A stretch of 64,000 bases of DNA, from contig NZ_AP025245.1 of assembly GCF_021655615.1 (NCBI RefSeq), forward strand, positions 1,178,001 to 1,242,000, in the 5' to 3' direction. The notes below the pieces were generated by a model. The model was not told where the DNA came from, ran no database searches, and saw only the letters and a list, made by a program, of their open reading frames with translations. This document shows positions 18,551 through 27,716 of this stretch, piece by piece. Within the stretch, counting starts at the first letter, position 1. The number at the start of each line of letters is the position of its first letter. The position numbers and the translations under genes are program-made. This DNA is from Acidianus sp. HS-5 (lineage in GTDB: Archaea; Thermoproteota; Thermoprotei_A; Sulfolobales; Sulfolobaceae).

Positions 18551-20765
18551 CACTATCTCCCCACATGTTATCGCATGAGGTAGCTTTACCTTTAATTACT
18601 TCTGAGATTAATCTAAAGGACTTCCTTCTAGATAGCATTTTATTATTATTACCGCAGTATGGGCTGTAAACGCACTTAGGACAACCGTCTTCACAGTCGC
18701 ACTTACCTACTATATCTAGTGCGACTTCGTAAGCATCCTCAAGTCTATTATAAAGCAGTTTAGCAACTCCGCTACCGCCTACTGTAGAATCGTATACGAT
18801 TACATGACCACTAGGATAACTTATTCCAGAAAGATCAGTAAGTGAAGCACCAGCAACAACTCTTCCTGCAGAAATTAATACGTGCTCTGTTGCATGATAA
18901 GCCTCCATACCGTCTATTAAAGAAAAGTCCTCAAGAACCGGATGCTTTATAATTAGTCCTTTAGTTTTATATGTATAAACTAGAGGAGTATCATATTCTA
19001 TTTCATTTCCTTTAGTCTCTTTCTTAGCATAGAGCTCATGAATTACATATCCGTGTACTGAAACTCTAACTTCTACTTCGCCATATTTAACCGGTAAGCC
19101 GTAAACTTTCCTACTTTCAATCTCTGTAAAATTTACCATATCCACGTCGTATAGAGGCTTAGTATAGTAAGGTAAATCCTTATCAGCTCTTTCAACTCTT
19201 GCTATTAAGTTATTTATGTTTACATCCTTAACTATGTAAGTTCTCTTTGAGACTAAATATACAGCGTCAGGATAAATATCGTAAAGTGCAACCGGAAGTT
19301 CCCTTTCTCCTATTTTCTTTTCTCCATTAAATATTTTTACTATAGGTCCGCTACTCCTTAAAGAAGAGTTTGCTACAAAAACTTTAGTTTGCTTTATAGC
19401 GTAGGCTACACCATTAATGATTTTAACTTTACCTTCTTTTTCCAATTCTTTTAAAGCCTTAATCCAAAGAGGCGGAAGATTATCAAGCTTTATCATTCCT
19501 TTTTCAAGGAGATAAGCTGCAGTGTGAACTTTTATGACTTCAAGGTTTGTGGTATCAAAAGGCAATGGAGTTAATTTCCTATTGAAAAACTCCTCTGGCT
19601 TTCTCAGGAAATAAGAATCTATAGGATCATCTCCTAGTATTGTTATAACATAGCCTATTTTATTACGCCTTCCTGCTCTGCCAGCTCTTTGAACGTATTT
19701 TGAATAGCTCGGAGGATCTTCAGCCATAATTACTGCGTCAAGATCACCAATGTCAATACCAAGCTCCAAAGTAGGAGTAGCTACTACTCCCATTATTTTA
19801 CCGCTTTTTAGGTCTTCTTCGATTTTTATTCTTTCAGAAGGCAGTATACCGGCCCTATGAACTTGCATGTTAACTCCAAATCTGTCAGCAATTTTTGCAG
19901 TAACTTCTGCCATTTGCTGAGAGTCGGTAAACACTAGTGTCCTAAAACCGTTCCTTATTAATAGTGCAGCTAAATATGACGCTAAAGTCCATCTGCTCAT
20001 TCCTTTAGAATTAACTAGAACGTGAACTGCCATTCCTCTCCTTCGTTTAGTTCCTTCAATTATTTCTCCGGGCTCATCAAATAGTTCCTGGAACATATAA
20101 GGTGTAGCTCCAATTGTAGCGCTTGATGCTATTACATGAATATCGTTAGTAAATTCCTTCAGCCTATCAATTATCATTCTAAGATGAGAACCGAGAACTC
20201 CTTCGTATATATGAATTTCATCAAATACAAAGTGCTCTGCAGATCTAACCAATTTCCTGAAATTAGGGCTTAAGGGCAATCCGACGTGGATCATGTCTGG
20301 GTTAGTTATTAATATATCTGGAGGGTTCACGTAAAGTCTGTCCCTTTCAATTTTAGGCGTGTCTCCATCTATTACTCCTACAGTTATTGGAAGGCTTTTT
20401 GTTAGTCTTAGAATCCTATTTAGCTGATCTCTTGCTAATGCCTTAGTAGGATAAACTATAACGCTCTTTTCTCCTTTTGATGCAAAATCTAAAATTGGTA
20501 TGAGAAACGCCTCAGTTTTTCCCGTCCCTGTGCCAGAAATTATAAGCACGTTCTTTCTCTTTTCAATTTCATCGAGCGCTTTCTCTTGGAACTTATAAAG
20601 TCTCGTTATCCCGATACTTTTTAAAGATTCCTTTAGTCTTTCATCTATTTTCAAATCATCAACTTTACTTCCTAGTTCAGGTTCTAAAGCTGTTTCAGTA
20701 TGGACGTGAGCTATCTCCGTAGAGAAAAGCTTTAATCCTTCAGTAAGCTTGTCAAGTACTTCCAT
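18543..20765 (-). CDS. DEAD/DEAH helicase with DUF1998-type C-terminus (YprA/MrfA/Hrq1-like)
   Basis: 740 residues. Q motif near 60, Walker A SGTGTGKTEAF (77-87), FDEIH box (181-185), SSATIG motif III and QRAGRAGRRN motif VI define a superfamily 2 helicase. The C-terminal 120 residues are of the DUF1998 type with a cysteine cluster CDCEDGCPKCVYSPYCGN (about 697-714), as in MrfA and YprA, which act in DNA-damage repair. It interrupts a glycosyltransferase cluster and overlaps the preceding glycosyltransferase's end by 8 bases, with no visible functional link. Confidence 0.88.
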   Translation of the reverse strand: MEVLDKLTEGLKLFSTEIAHVHTETALEPELGSKVDDLKIDERLKESLKSIGITRLYKFQEKALDEIEKRKNVLIISGTGTGKTEAFLIPILDFASKGEKSVIVYPTKALARDQLNRILRLTKSLPITVGVIDGDTPKIERDRLYVNPPDILITNPDMIHVGLPLSPNFRKLVRSAEHFVFDEIHIYEGVLGSHLRMIIDRLKEFTNDIHVIASSATIGATPYMFQELFDEPGEIIEGTKRRRGMAVHVLVNSKGMSRWTLASYLAALLIRNGFRTLVFTDSQQMAEVTAKIADRFGVNMQVHRAGILPSERIKIEEDLKSGKIMGVVATPTLELGIDIGDLDAVIMAEDPPSYSKYVQRAGRAGRRNKIGYVITILGDDPIDSYFLRKPEEFFNRKLTPLPFDTTNLEVIKVHTAAYLLEKGMIKLDNLPPLWIKALKELEKEGKVKIINGVAYAIKQTKVFVANSSLRSSGPIVKIFNGEKKIGERELPVALYDIYPDAVYLVSKRTYIVKDVNINNLIARVERADKDLPYYTKPLYDVDMVNFTEIESRKVYGLPVKYGEVEVRVSVHGYVIHELYAKKETKGNEIEYDTPLVYTYKTKGLIIKHPVLEDFSLIDGMEAYHATEHVLISAGRVVAGASLTDLSGISYPSGHVIVYDSTVGGSGVAKLLYNRLEDAYEVALDIVGKCDCEDGCPKCVYSPYCGNNNKMLSRRKSFRLISEVIKGKATSCDNMWGDSVS

Positions 20766-20798
20766 ACTTTTAAATAATTGTTGACATAACTAAAAAAC

Positions 20799-21041
20799 AT
20801 GACAGAGATAATAACTAATATAGGCGATCTTAGGGATTTTTTAGAGGAACAGGAAAATCTAGGTGTTAAAAATCTTGAAATAGTTATTTCTGAGAATGTG
20901 CTAGAAAGATCTCCAGAGATTGCAAATAAATACGGATATTCAATAATTGATGGCGAAGATTTACCTAACGGATATTTTAAACTTACCCTGGAATATAGGG
21001 GTGTAGGTAAGAGTAATTCTCATAATACTCTCTTCAATTAG
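20799..21041 (+). CDS. Small hypothetical protein
   Basis: 80 residues, acidic, soluble; no family recognised. The pattern VKNLEIVISENVLERSPEIANKYGYSIIDGEDLPNGYFKLTLEY has alternating helix and strand character. A TATA-like cttttaaataattg at 20767-20780 gives leaderless spacing to ATG 20799 and supports a real gene. Overlaps the convergent GT2 gene by 8 bases. Divergent from the helicase. Confidence 0.6.
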   Translation: MTEIITNIGDLRDFLEEQENLGVKNLEIVISENVLERSPEIANKYGYSIIDGEDLPNGYFKLTLEYRGVGKSNSHNTLFN

Positions 21042-21969
21042 TATTCTGTATATATCTATTGAACTCAATTTTTCTTGGTAAATTGGGTAAAAATAATGAT
21101 ACAAGGGAGGACAAATTAGTGTATGTTAAAGTTTTTGCTGAGTAAATATCGCATAGTATGAAGTTTTTACACCTTTTACCTTCTAGGATGCACTTTTGAA
21201 TTTCTGCCATCTTTTTGCTACATTCTGCGGCATACTTGGCGTTTCCTTCAAAAGTTTCCATCATTATGTCATTGTCATGAATTGCATCATCAAAGTATTT
21301 TACCCTATTATTTACAAATTCTTCAAGATTTCTAGTTATATGCCTTGATGAGCTCGAATGAAATCTATAATATGTTAATTTCTGGGAAGTTATTCTAATT
21401 TTACCTTGTGTTGAAACTGCTGATAAAAGGAAGAAATTATCAACAAGGCGCTTAATTTTATATAAACTTTCTAGATATTTTTCTAAAACTTTTCTTCGTA
21501 TGCACATAGAACTACTGTTAAAGTATACTCTATTTCTAAATAAGTACCTTACATTTTTGCTGTCTATAGTTTTATCAGCAAGGATTTCTTCGTTCACTTT
21601 ATCTCCTTTCTCGTTTATGATATACCTTGAGTTGTATGAGAAGATAATATCGTTGCTGGAAAATATTTGAGAAACTGTTGTTAGCTTATTTTCTGTGAAC
21701 ATGTCGTCGTCATCTAGGAAGCAAATAACGTCACCAGAAGAGTTAGAGATACCCTCTGCCATAAAATAGCCTGCATTATTATTTGTACAGAAGATTTCCT
21801 TAGTTTTATGCTCATTTACTAATTGGTTATCTATTGTATCGTCTTTAAAATTCTTAACTACAATTATTTCATCAGCATTTTTAATCGATTTTATCGCATT
21901 CATTACATATTCTTTCCGGTTATATGCAGTAATGATTACTGAGATCAATTTTGTTACTTTTATCTTCAC
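21034..21969 (-). CDS. Glycosyltransferase family 2 protein
   Basis: 311 residues of the GT-A fold. VISVIITAYNRKEYVMNAIKSI opens the nucleotide-binding region; SSGDVICFLDDDDMF carries the metal-binding acidic motif; SSMCIRRKVLEKY fits the acceptor loop. The C-terminus is not membranous. The adjacent upstream gene is a paralogue; the two share a 65-base block that differs at only one base, although the proteins are far less similar overall. The upstream stop and this start meet at 21969. Likely role in surface glycan synthesis. Confidence 0.83.
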   Translation of the reverse strand: MKIKVTKLISVIITAYNRKEYVMNAIKSIKNADEIIVVKNFKDDTIDNQLVNEHKTKEIFCTNNNAGYFMAEGISNSSGDVICFLDDDDMFTENKLTTVSQIFSSNDIIFSYNSRYIINEKGDKVNEEILADKTIDSKNVRYLFRNRVYFNSSSMCIRRKVLEKYLESLYKIKRLVDNFFLLSAVSTQGKIRITSQKLTYYRFHSSSSRHITRNLEEFVNNRVKYFDDAIHDNDIMMETFEGNAKYAAECSKKMAEIQKCILEGKRCKNFILCDIYSAKTLTYTNLSSLVSLFLPNLPRKIEFNRYIQNTN

Positions 21970-22949
21970 TAACTATAAAATCTTCTTAGATACATTCTAG
22001 CATAAATTTCTTTTGCCAAGTTGTTAGATATCAAATTTAATATGGATGCTAAAAATAATTTTGCTCTAAATGATGGAAAGTAAATTGGATTATCTAGTAC
22101 TTTAATAGAATATTTAATAGGTAAAAATTTCGATTTGCCACATAATATGGAGGATATCGCATTAAAAGTGTAAAAGTCTGCCTTAGTAATTTTTTCAAGC
22201 AAACTGTTATCTTTAAAATATTCGTGAATAATCTCCTTAGCTTTACTCTGTTCATAATAATACCTACAGGCTGACTCTATAATTTCCTTGAAGGAATTTG
22301 ATATAAAATGCATTGCACTCTTATGTACTCTATAATAAGTTAGTGGAGTAAAATCTAACATTAGTTTTCCACTACTTTTTAAGGCTGAAAGAAGGTAAAA
22401 ATAATCCACAGCTCTATCTAGTTTTCTGAGCATTTTTGTATCAAGTACTTCTCTATTTAGACATATAGAACTGGAATTGAATTCACCAAAATTTCTAAAT
22501 ACGAACGCGATCGATTTTTCGGATATTTGTGAGATTATTTCATTTTTACTAGATTGGGGATTATCTAATATTTTGCCATCTTCATCTATTTTTATTTGGT
22601 TATTATGATAATATACTAATCCACTGATCCTTGAAAACGCGTTGATCACAGTGCTTAGCTTATTTTCTCTGAACATGTCGTCGTCATCTAGGAAGCAAAT
22701 AACGTCACCAGAAGAGTTATCTACACCAATAGCGGCTTTTTTGCCTACTCCTTTCTCTTCTGTTATGAAATTCTTAGATATTCCATTATCTTCTAGAAAT
22801 TTATCGATTTTATCATCTTTGAAATTCTTAACAACTATTATTTCGTAAAGGTCTTTATCCAGGTTCTGCTTTAATACAGAATTAATAGCATCAATTATAT
22901 ATTTTTTCCTGTCATGAGCAATAGTAATTACAGAAATGTAATTATTCAT
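21969..22949 (-). CDS. Glycosyltransferase family 2 protein (paralogue)
   Basis: About 326 residues from ATG 22949 (MNNYISVITIAHDRKKYI). The reading frame is open to 23021, but that would overlap the divergent GT4 gene; a minus-strand AT-rich box (22967-22979) places the start at 22949 or 22952. Motifs ISVITIAHDRKKYIIDAINSVLKQ and SSGDVICFLDDDDMF show a GT-A transferase. Immediate tandem paralogue of the downstream GT2. Presumed to add sugars to surface glycans. Confidence 0.8.
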   Translation of the reverse strand: MNNYISVITIAHDRKKYIIDAINSVLKQNLDKDLYEIIVVKNFKDDKIDKFLEDNGISKNFITEEKGVGKKAAIGVDNSSGDVICFLDDDDMFRENKLSTVINAFSRISGLVYYHNNQIKIDEDGKILDNPQSSKNEIISQISEKSIAFVFRNFGEFNSSSICLNREVLDTKMLRKLDRAVDYFYLLSALKSSGKLMLDFTPLTYYRVHKSAMHFISNSFKEIIESACRYYYEQSKAKEIIHEYFKDNSLLEKITKADFYTFNAISSILCGKSKFLPIKYSIKVLDNPIYFPSFRAKLFLASILNLISNNLAKEIYARMYLRRFYS

Positions 22950-22997
22950 CATAACAAGTAAGATAATGTTATTAAAAAAGTAAGTATTCTTCATATA

Positions 22998-24047
22998 ATG
23001 AAAGTAACTATAGTGGCTCACAACTTAAGTAATAAGAGTGGTGAAGGTTCTGTAGTATTTTCATCAATAGAAATGTTAAAGGAGAAGAGAGTAGACTTTG
23101 TAGTCTCGACTTTCTCTAAACCTAAAGAAAATCAGGATATTCCAGTAAAATATTATATACCTTTTAACTTCTCTAGATTAGACAGATATCAAAGGTTATT
23201 AGTCTGGCTTTCTGCGAGAAAAATAGAAACTGATATTTATCTAAATTTTACGGGAATTCCGATTCCTTTATCTAGTAGGGGAATTCATATAATTTATGGT
23301 GGAGCATCACCATTTGAAGTAAGCAAATATTCTAAGTCTTTATTCTGGAGATTATACCGATTTCCCTTTAAGGTTTCTCTAAAGTTTTTAAAAAATGAAT
23401 CGAAAAAAGCTAAATTTGTTGCAAACTCCTTTTATTCTGCTAATACTTGGAAAAAATTATATGGAATAGAAGCTAAAGTTATTTATCCTCCAGTTGATGT
23501 TGAAGAGTATTTTAAAGCATTTCATGAAGGAGGTAAGTACATTCTAACTATTGCAAGGATAGAGAGAGGAAAGTTCCTTGAGAGGACTATCCAATTATCT
23601 TATAGAGTAGGCCTACCTGCTGTTATAGTAGGATATCTAAGTGACGAAAAATATTATAAAGAGTTATTATCGCTGAAATCAAAGCTTAATGCTGATGTTA
23701 CCTTTATTTTAAACGCTAGTAGAGAACAGTTAATACAGACTATGAAAGAGGCATGCTGCTATTTTCATCCAACACAAGGAGAGCACTTTGGAATACCAGT
23801 AGTAGAATCTATGGCCGCTGGCTTAATTCCTGTAGTTCCTATTGAAAGCGGAGCAGCAGAAATAGTCCCAGAGTTTGCCTACTCCACTTTAGAGGAAGCT
23901 GAAAGTAAAATTAAGGAAGCTTACGTTAAACATTCTTACAAAAGCTATGAAATGAAGGAGATTGCTTCTAAATTTTCTAAAAACAGGTTCAAAGAAGAAT
24001 TCTGGGAATACGTTGTAAGTGTGTATAACGAGGAGAAGAATAGTTAA
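22998..24047 (+). CDS. Glycosyltransferase family 4 protein
   Basis: 349 residues of the GT-B fold. The N-terminal VTIVAHNLSNKSGEGSVVF and the C-terminal HPTQGEHFGIPVVESMAAGLIPVVP block with paired glutamates are GT4 hallmarks. The preceding IYPPVDVEEYF is the usual interdomain strand. Divergent from the GT2 pair with only 48 bases between starts, so one AT-rich stretch (22967-22979) probably serves both. Ends 4 bases inside the convergent GT4 gene. Confidence 0.85.
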   Translation: MKVTIVAHNLSNKSGEGSVVFSSIEMLKEKRVDFVVSTFSKPKENQDIPVKYYIPFNFSRLDRYQRLLVWLSARKIETDIYLNFTGIPIPLSSRGIHIIYGGASPFEVSKYSKSLFWRLYRFPFKVSLKFLKNESKKAKFVANSFYSANTWKKLYGIEAKVIYPPVDVEEYFKAFHEGGKYILTIARIERGKFLERTIQLSYRVGLPAVIVGYLSDEKYYKELLSLKSKLNADVTFILNASREQLIQTMKEACCYFHPTQGEHFGIPVVESMAAGLIPVVPIESGAAEIVPEFAYSTLEEAESKIKEAYVKHSYKSYEMKEIASKFSKNRFKEEFWEYVVSVYNEEKNS

Positions 24048-25276
24048 ATAGAATATTTTACAATAATGTTTTTAATAGCGTTGGCTACATTATCCCAGCT
24101 GGAATGAAGCTTAAGGAAATCCAAAAGCTTTGGTTCGTTTGTAATTTCCTCAATATCTTCTTCAGTTGAAGAAAGGATCTCACAAGCTTTTCTACTCATG
24201 TCTTCTTGGTCAAACTCTTTAACTATCTTAACTGCGCTAAGGCCGCTATATACGCTCCTTATAGCTGGAATTCCGTAAGCAACTACAGGAGTTCCTACTG
24301 CTAGCGCTTCTAGAACTACCAAAGAGAACCCATCCACGTGAGTCGGATAAATAAGGAGCTTTGCTTTGGATACAGTGTCATATAGTCTTTCCTTAGATAC
24401 GAAGCCCAAATATTCAACATTTAAACCATATTTCTTCACTTTATTCCAGAATAACCTCTCATTGTATTTATCAAAAAATCTTCCCATGAGTATTAACTTA
24501 ACTTTCTTAGATAATTTGCTCTGTATTCTCTTTATAATGTCTGGAATCTCGTGTATACCCTTATCTTGGTTTAATCTGCTCCAGAAAACTATGTAATCTT
24601 CCTTTCCTCCGTTCCTAAGCTTTAAGAGCTCGCTATCAAATGCATTTCCAGGAAAAAGTACTTCCCCTTCAAGTCCGCTCTCTTCTAGCGATCCTTTACT
24701 CACAGCGGCTATGAAGGTTGGCTTATATTTTTTGAGTATCCTTTTATATTTTGGCTTGGAATACAATTCATTATATAAAAATCTTGTATAAAATCCTTTT
24801 CCAGTATAAGGATTAAATTTATAGAACTTAATTAGTCTCCTTAAGTATCTTAAAGAATTATTATAAAATAAAGGTTCGTGCAATGTCAACCCGAACTTAG
24901 TTGATTTTCCTAAATAAAATATATCAAAAGAAGTATGATCGGGCTCATATAAGAAGTCTACATCAACAGTATACCTTTTAGAAACCTCTCTTGCAATCTT
25001 ATCTGAGAGGAGGAATTTTTTGATACCTCTTACTTTAAACTTCTCTTGATCATCTAAAATTGAATAAAATTCGGGTGAGACTTTTATTCCTTCTCTTTCA
25101 ATTTCCTTGGCTCTTTGCAGCACTATTTCTCTATTCCAAGAAAATACAGGACTAGAAGGATAATATACTACATTGAAAAATTTGGAAAGTCTCTTGACTA
25201 CTTCATAAGAATGTATAGCTCCTCCTCCTGCAAATTTAGGTGCAAGGAAGTTATTGTAAACTATTCCTAACTTCAT
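24044..25276 (-). CDS. Glycosyltransferase family 4 protein
   Basis: 410 residues, GT-B fold. GIVYNNFLAPKFAGGGAIHSYEVVKRL is the acceptor-domain glycine loop; VFWSRLNQDKGIHEIPDI and YPTHVDGFSLVVLEALAVGTPVVAYGIPAIRSVY form the donor domain. The C-terminal half is strikingly similar to the GT4 gene at 17285, including a shared LLxFLxxHSSW ending, so both probably descend from one ancestor and use related donors. Cytosolic or peripherally membrane-bound. Confidence 0.85.
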   Translation of the reverse strand: MKLGIVYNNFLAPKFAGGGAIHSYEVVKRLSKFFNVVYYPSSPVFSWNREIVLQRAKEIEREGIKVSPEFYSILDDQEKFKVRGIKKFLLSDKIAREVSKRYTVDVDFLYEPDHTSFDIFYLGKSTKFGLTLHEPLFYNNSLRYLRRLIKFYKFNPYTGKGFYTRFLYNELYSKPKYKRILKKYKPTFIAAVSKGSLEESGLEGEVLFPGNAFDSELLKLRNGGKEDYIVFWSRLNQDKGIHEIPDIIKRIQSKLSKKVKLILMGRFFDKYNERLFWNKVKKYGLNVEYLGFVSKERLYDTVSKAKLLIYPTHVDGFSLVVLEALAVGTPVVAYGIPAIRSVYSGLSAVKIVKEFDQEDMSRKACEILSSTEEDIEEITNEPKLLDFLKLHSSWDNVANAIKNIIVKYSI

Positions 25277-25345
25277 TCGTAGACTACTTGTTTATTTAGG
25301 ATTTAAAATGTGCTTTTATCTTCTTAAGTAATAAAAATACAAATT

Positions 25346-26392
25346 ATGTCTAAACTGACTAAATACATTAATTTTTTTACTACTAAATCTACTTTATATA
25401 CTATGCAAGAAGATATTCATGATGTAGTAATTGTAGGTGCAGGAATTGCCGGATTAAGTGCAGCGTTATATACTGCAAGGCAAAGGATGTCGACTTTGGT
25501 AGTTTCAAAGGATTTAGGAGGGCAGCTTAACTTAACTCAGTTAGTAGAAAATTATCCTGTAGTAAGTGCTGATACTGGTCTAGGTTTAGCCTCAAAAGTT
25601 GAGGCGCAAGCTAAGAAATTTGGTGCAAAGTTCATTTACGGTGAGGAAATAAACGGATTAAGGAAAGAAGGAGATATATTTATTCTGAAAGGCTTAAAGG
25701 GAGAATATAAAGCAAGGACTGTAATTTTAGCCTTCGGGAAATCTCCTAGAGAGTTAAAGGTCAATGGAGAAAATGAACTAAAAGGTAAAGGAGTATCTTA
25801 CTGTGCTATTTGTGATGCCGCATTTTTCAAGGACGTTCCAGCTGCAGTAGTTGGAGAAGGAGATCCAGGCTTAGATGCAGTAGAACTCTTAGGTAAATAT
25901 GCTAGACCAACATATTATATTTCAAGAAGTTCTCAGCTTGCAGGAGAACCAGATTTAGTCAACTCTGTCTTATCCAATAAGAGTATTCAGCTTTTCTTAG
26001 GGTATAGAGTACTCGAGATTAAAGGTAATTCTAAAGTTCAAGGAATAGTTATAGAAAATCTAAAGACTAAGGAAGCTAAGGAATTGCAAGTAGAAGGAGT
26101 AATAATAGAGATGGGGTATGTGTTAAACACTGAATTCTTAAAGGGACTGATTAATTTGAATGATAAAGGAGAAATTGTGGTCGATGATTTAGCAAGAACT
26201 TCGATGGAAGGAGTCTTTGCGGCAGGGGATATAACTCAAGTGCCTTATAAACAGGCAGTCGTTGCTGCTGCAGACGGAGTTAAAGCTGCATTGTCAGCGT
26301 ATAATTACTTGAGAAACAAGCAAGGTTTACCGCCAGTAAATGTAGATTGGAAGGCAGAGAAGAAGAAGGCTGTAGTATCGTTTAGATTATGA
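25346..26392 (+). CDS. Thioredoxin reductase-like flavoprotein lacking the usual NADPH motif
   Basis: 348 residues. FAD motif VVIVGAGIAGLSAALYTAR (27-45), redox-active C153-A-I-C156 in GVSYCAICDAAFF and second FAD motif GVFAAGDIT are those of thioredoxin reductase. In the pyridine-nucleotide domain the usual HRRxxxR that reads the NADPH phosphate is replaced by YYISRSSQLAG, so NADH, another flavin or ferredoxin may be the donor, as seen in some archaeal homologues. A later ATG at 25403 (MQEDIHDV) would remove 19 unusual N-terminal residues; the true start is uncertain. Confidence 0.82.
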   Translation: MSKLTKYINFFTTKSTLYTMQEDIHDVVIVGAGIAGLSAALYTARQRMSTLVVSKDLGGQLNLTQLVENYPVVSADTGLGLASKVEAQAKKFGAKFIYGEEINGLRKEGDIFILKGLKGEYKARTVILAFGKSPRELKVNGENELKGKGVSYCAICDAAFFKDVPAAVVGEGDPGLDAVELLGKYARPTYYISRSSQLAGEPDLVNSVLSNKSIQLFLGYRVLEIKGNSKVQGIVIENLKTKEAKELQVEGVIIEMGYVLNTEFLKGLINLNDKGEIVVDDLARTSMEGVFAAGDITQVPYKQAVVAAADGVKAALSAYNYLRNKQGLPPVNVDWKAEKKKAVVSFRL

Positions 26393-26469
26393 ATTTTAAA
26401 TAAAAATAAATCAATTTTCTTATCTAAGATATAGGTGACTTTATAAAAAATGTAGCAAATATTCACGTA

Positions 26470-27336
26470 GTGAGTACAATGCTAACTGGAATACCGCTTT
26501 TTTTATCAGTACTTTTATCTTCACTTATAGCAGGATACTTAGGCTCATTAACAGGGTTAGGTGGAGGTACAATTTTAGTTCCTATATTAACTTTATACGA
26601 TGGAATCCCAATAGAATATGCTACTGGGGCTAGTTTAATTTCTACAATTGCTACATCTAGCGGTGCAGCTAGCGCTTACTTAAAAGATAAGATAATTAAT
26701 TTAAAAATAGGTACATCTTTGCAAGTAGCAACAACTTCAGGTGCTATAGCAGGATCTTTAACTGTAACATATATTTATTCTCACCATCTAGAACCAATAA
26801 TTTACGTAGTATTTGGAATAGTTCTCTTAGGTTCTGTATATCCTACGATTAAGAGAGGGAAATTTGAGGTACCCAAGAATTCTGATCCAGATTGGACTAC
26901 TAAGTTCTTCCAAATGCAAGGCGAATATTACGATATGGCTTTACAAAAGAAAGTTGATTATTTGGGTGTTAGGTGGATTCAAGGGGCATTAGTAATGTTT
27001 GTAGCAGGTTATGTTTCAGGATTACTCGGAATAGGAAGCGGAGCGCTGAAAGTAATAGGAATGGACTATGTTATGAATTTACCAATAAAGGTTACCACAA
27101 CTACAAGTAATTTCATGATAGGAGTAACTGCTGCGACAAGTAGTGGAATATATTGGGCTTTCGGATACATACAACCTTTAATAGCAGCTGCTACTAGCAT
27201 AGGTGTATTAATAGGAGCTTTCATAGGTACTAAAACTTTAGTTAAACTAAAGAATAAGAGAATAAGGACAATATTTACAATCTTATTAGCATTCCTAGGT
27301 ATACAAATGATATTAAGGGGATTGGGGATCTACTAA
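26470..27336 (+). CDS. TauE/SafE-family membrane transporter
   Basis: 288 residues with about eight membrane segments. GSLTGLGGGTILVPILTLYDG (26-46) and GLLGIGSGALKVIGMDYVM are the duplicated glycine-rich half-motifs of the TauE/SafE family, which exports sulfite or organosulfonates. This fits a sulfur-oxidising lifestyle. Start GTG 26470 (or ATG 26479); TATA-like ctttataaaaa at 26439-26449. The stop overlaps the DUF1634 start by one base (TAATG), indicating an operon. Confidence 0.85.
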   Translation: MSTMLTGIPLFLSVLLSSLIAGYLGSLTGLGGGTILVPILTLYDGIPIEYATGASLISTIATSSGAASAYLKDKIINLKIGTSLQVATTSGAIAGSLTVTYIYSHHLEPIIYVVFGIVLLGSVYPTIKRGKFEVPKNSDPDWTTKFFQMQGEYYDMALQKKVDYLGVRWIQGALVMFVAGYVSGLLGIGSGALKVIGMDYVMNLPIKVTTTTSNFMIGVTAATSSGIYWAFGYIQPLIAAATSIGVLIGAFIGTKTLVKLKNKRIRTIFTILLAFLGIQMILRGLGIY

Positions 27337-27716
27337 TGGATCTAGATTACGTAACTGGAATGATAATGAGGATAGGAGTAATATTAAGTATAGCTCTAGT
27401 AGCTCTTGGAGTAATTATAATAGTAGTTGAAGGTCATGCTTCTAATTACTCCGAGTCTGTACTGTTTTCAAGAACTTCATATGTAAATTCTTCAATTGCT
27501 AGCATTAATTACATTGTGAAAGGATTTAGTAATATAAGCGGACTTTCATTTATATACTTAGGCTTAATTGTGCTTGTTTCAATACCAGTACTTAGAACTG
27601 CATTAGCTCTAGCGTATTTCGCTCATGAGAAAAATAGATTATATATAGTACTAACGATAATCGTAGTATTCAATTTACTCTTTGCAATATTGCTACTTCC
27701 TTCTCTCATAAGATGA
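27336..27716 (+). CDS. DUF1634 membrane protein, partner of TauE/SafE
   Basis: 126 residues with three membrane segments. The N-terminal MIMRIGVILSIALVALGVIIIVVEG and central YLGLIVLVSIPVLRTALALAYFAHEKNRLYI match the DUF1634 family as I recall it, which commonly follows TauE/SafE genes. Start and preceding stop overlap, so the proteins are made together; an accessory role in anion export is inferred from context. The gene abuts the convergent phosphoesterase without a gap. Confidence 0.8.
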   Translation: MDLDYVTGMIMRIGVILSIALVALGVIIIVVEGHASNYSESVLFSRTSYVNSSIASINYIVKGFSNISGLSFIYLGLIVLVSIPVLRTALALAYFAHEKNRLYIVLTIIVVFNLLFAILLLPSLIR

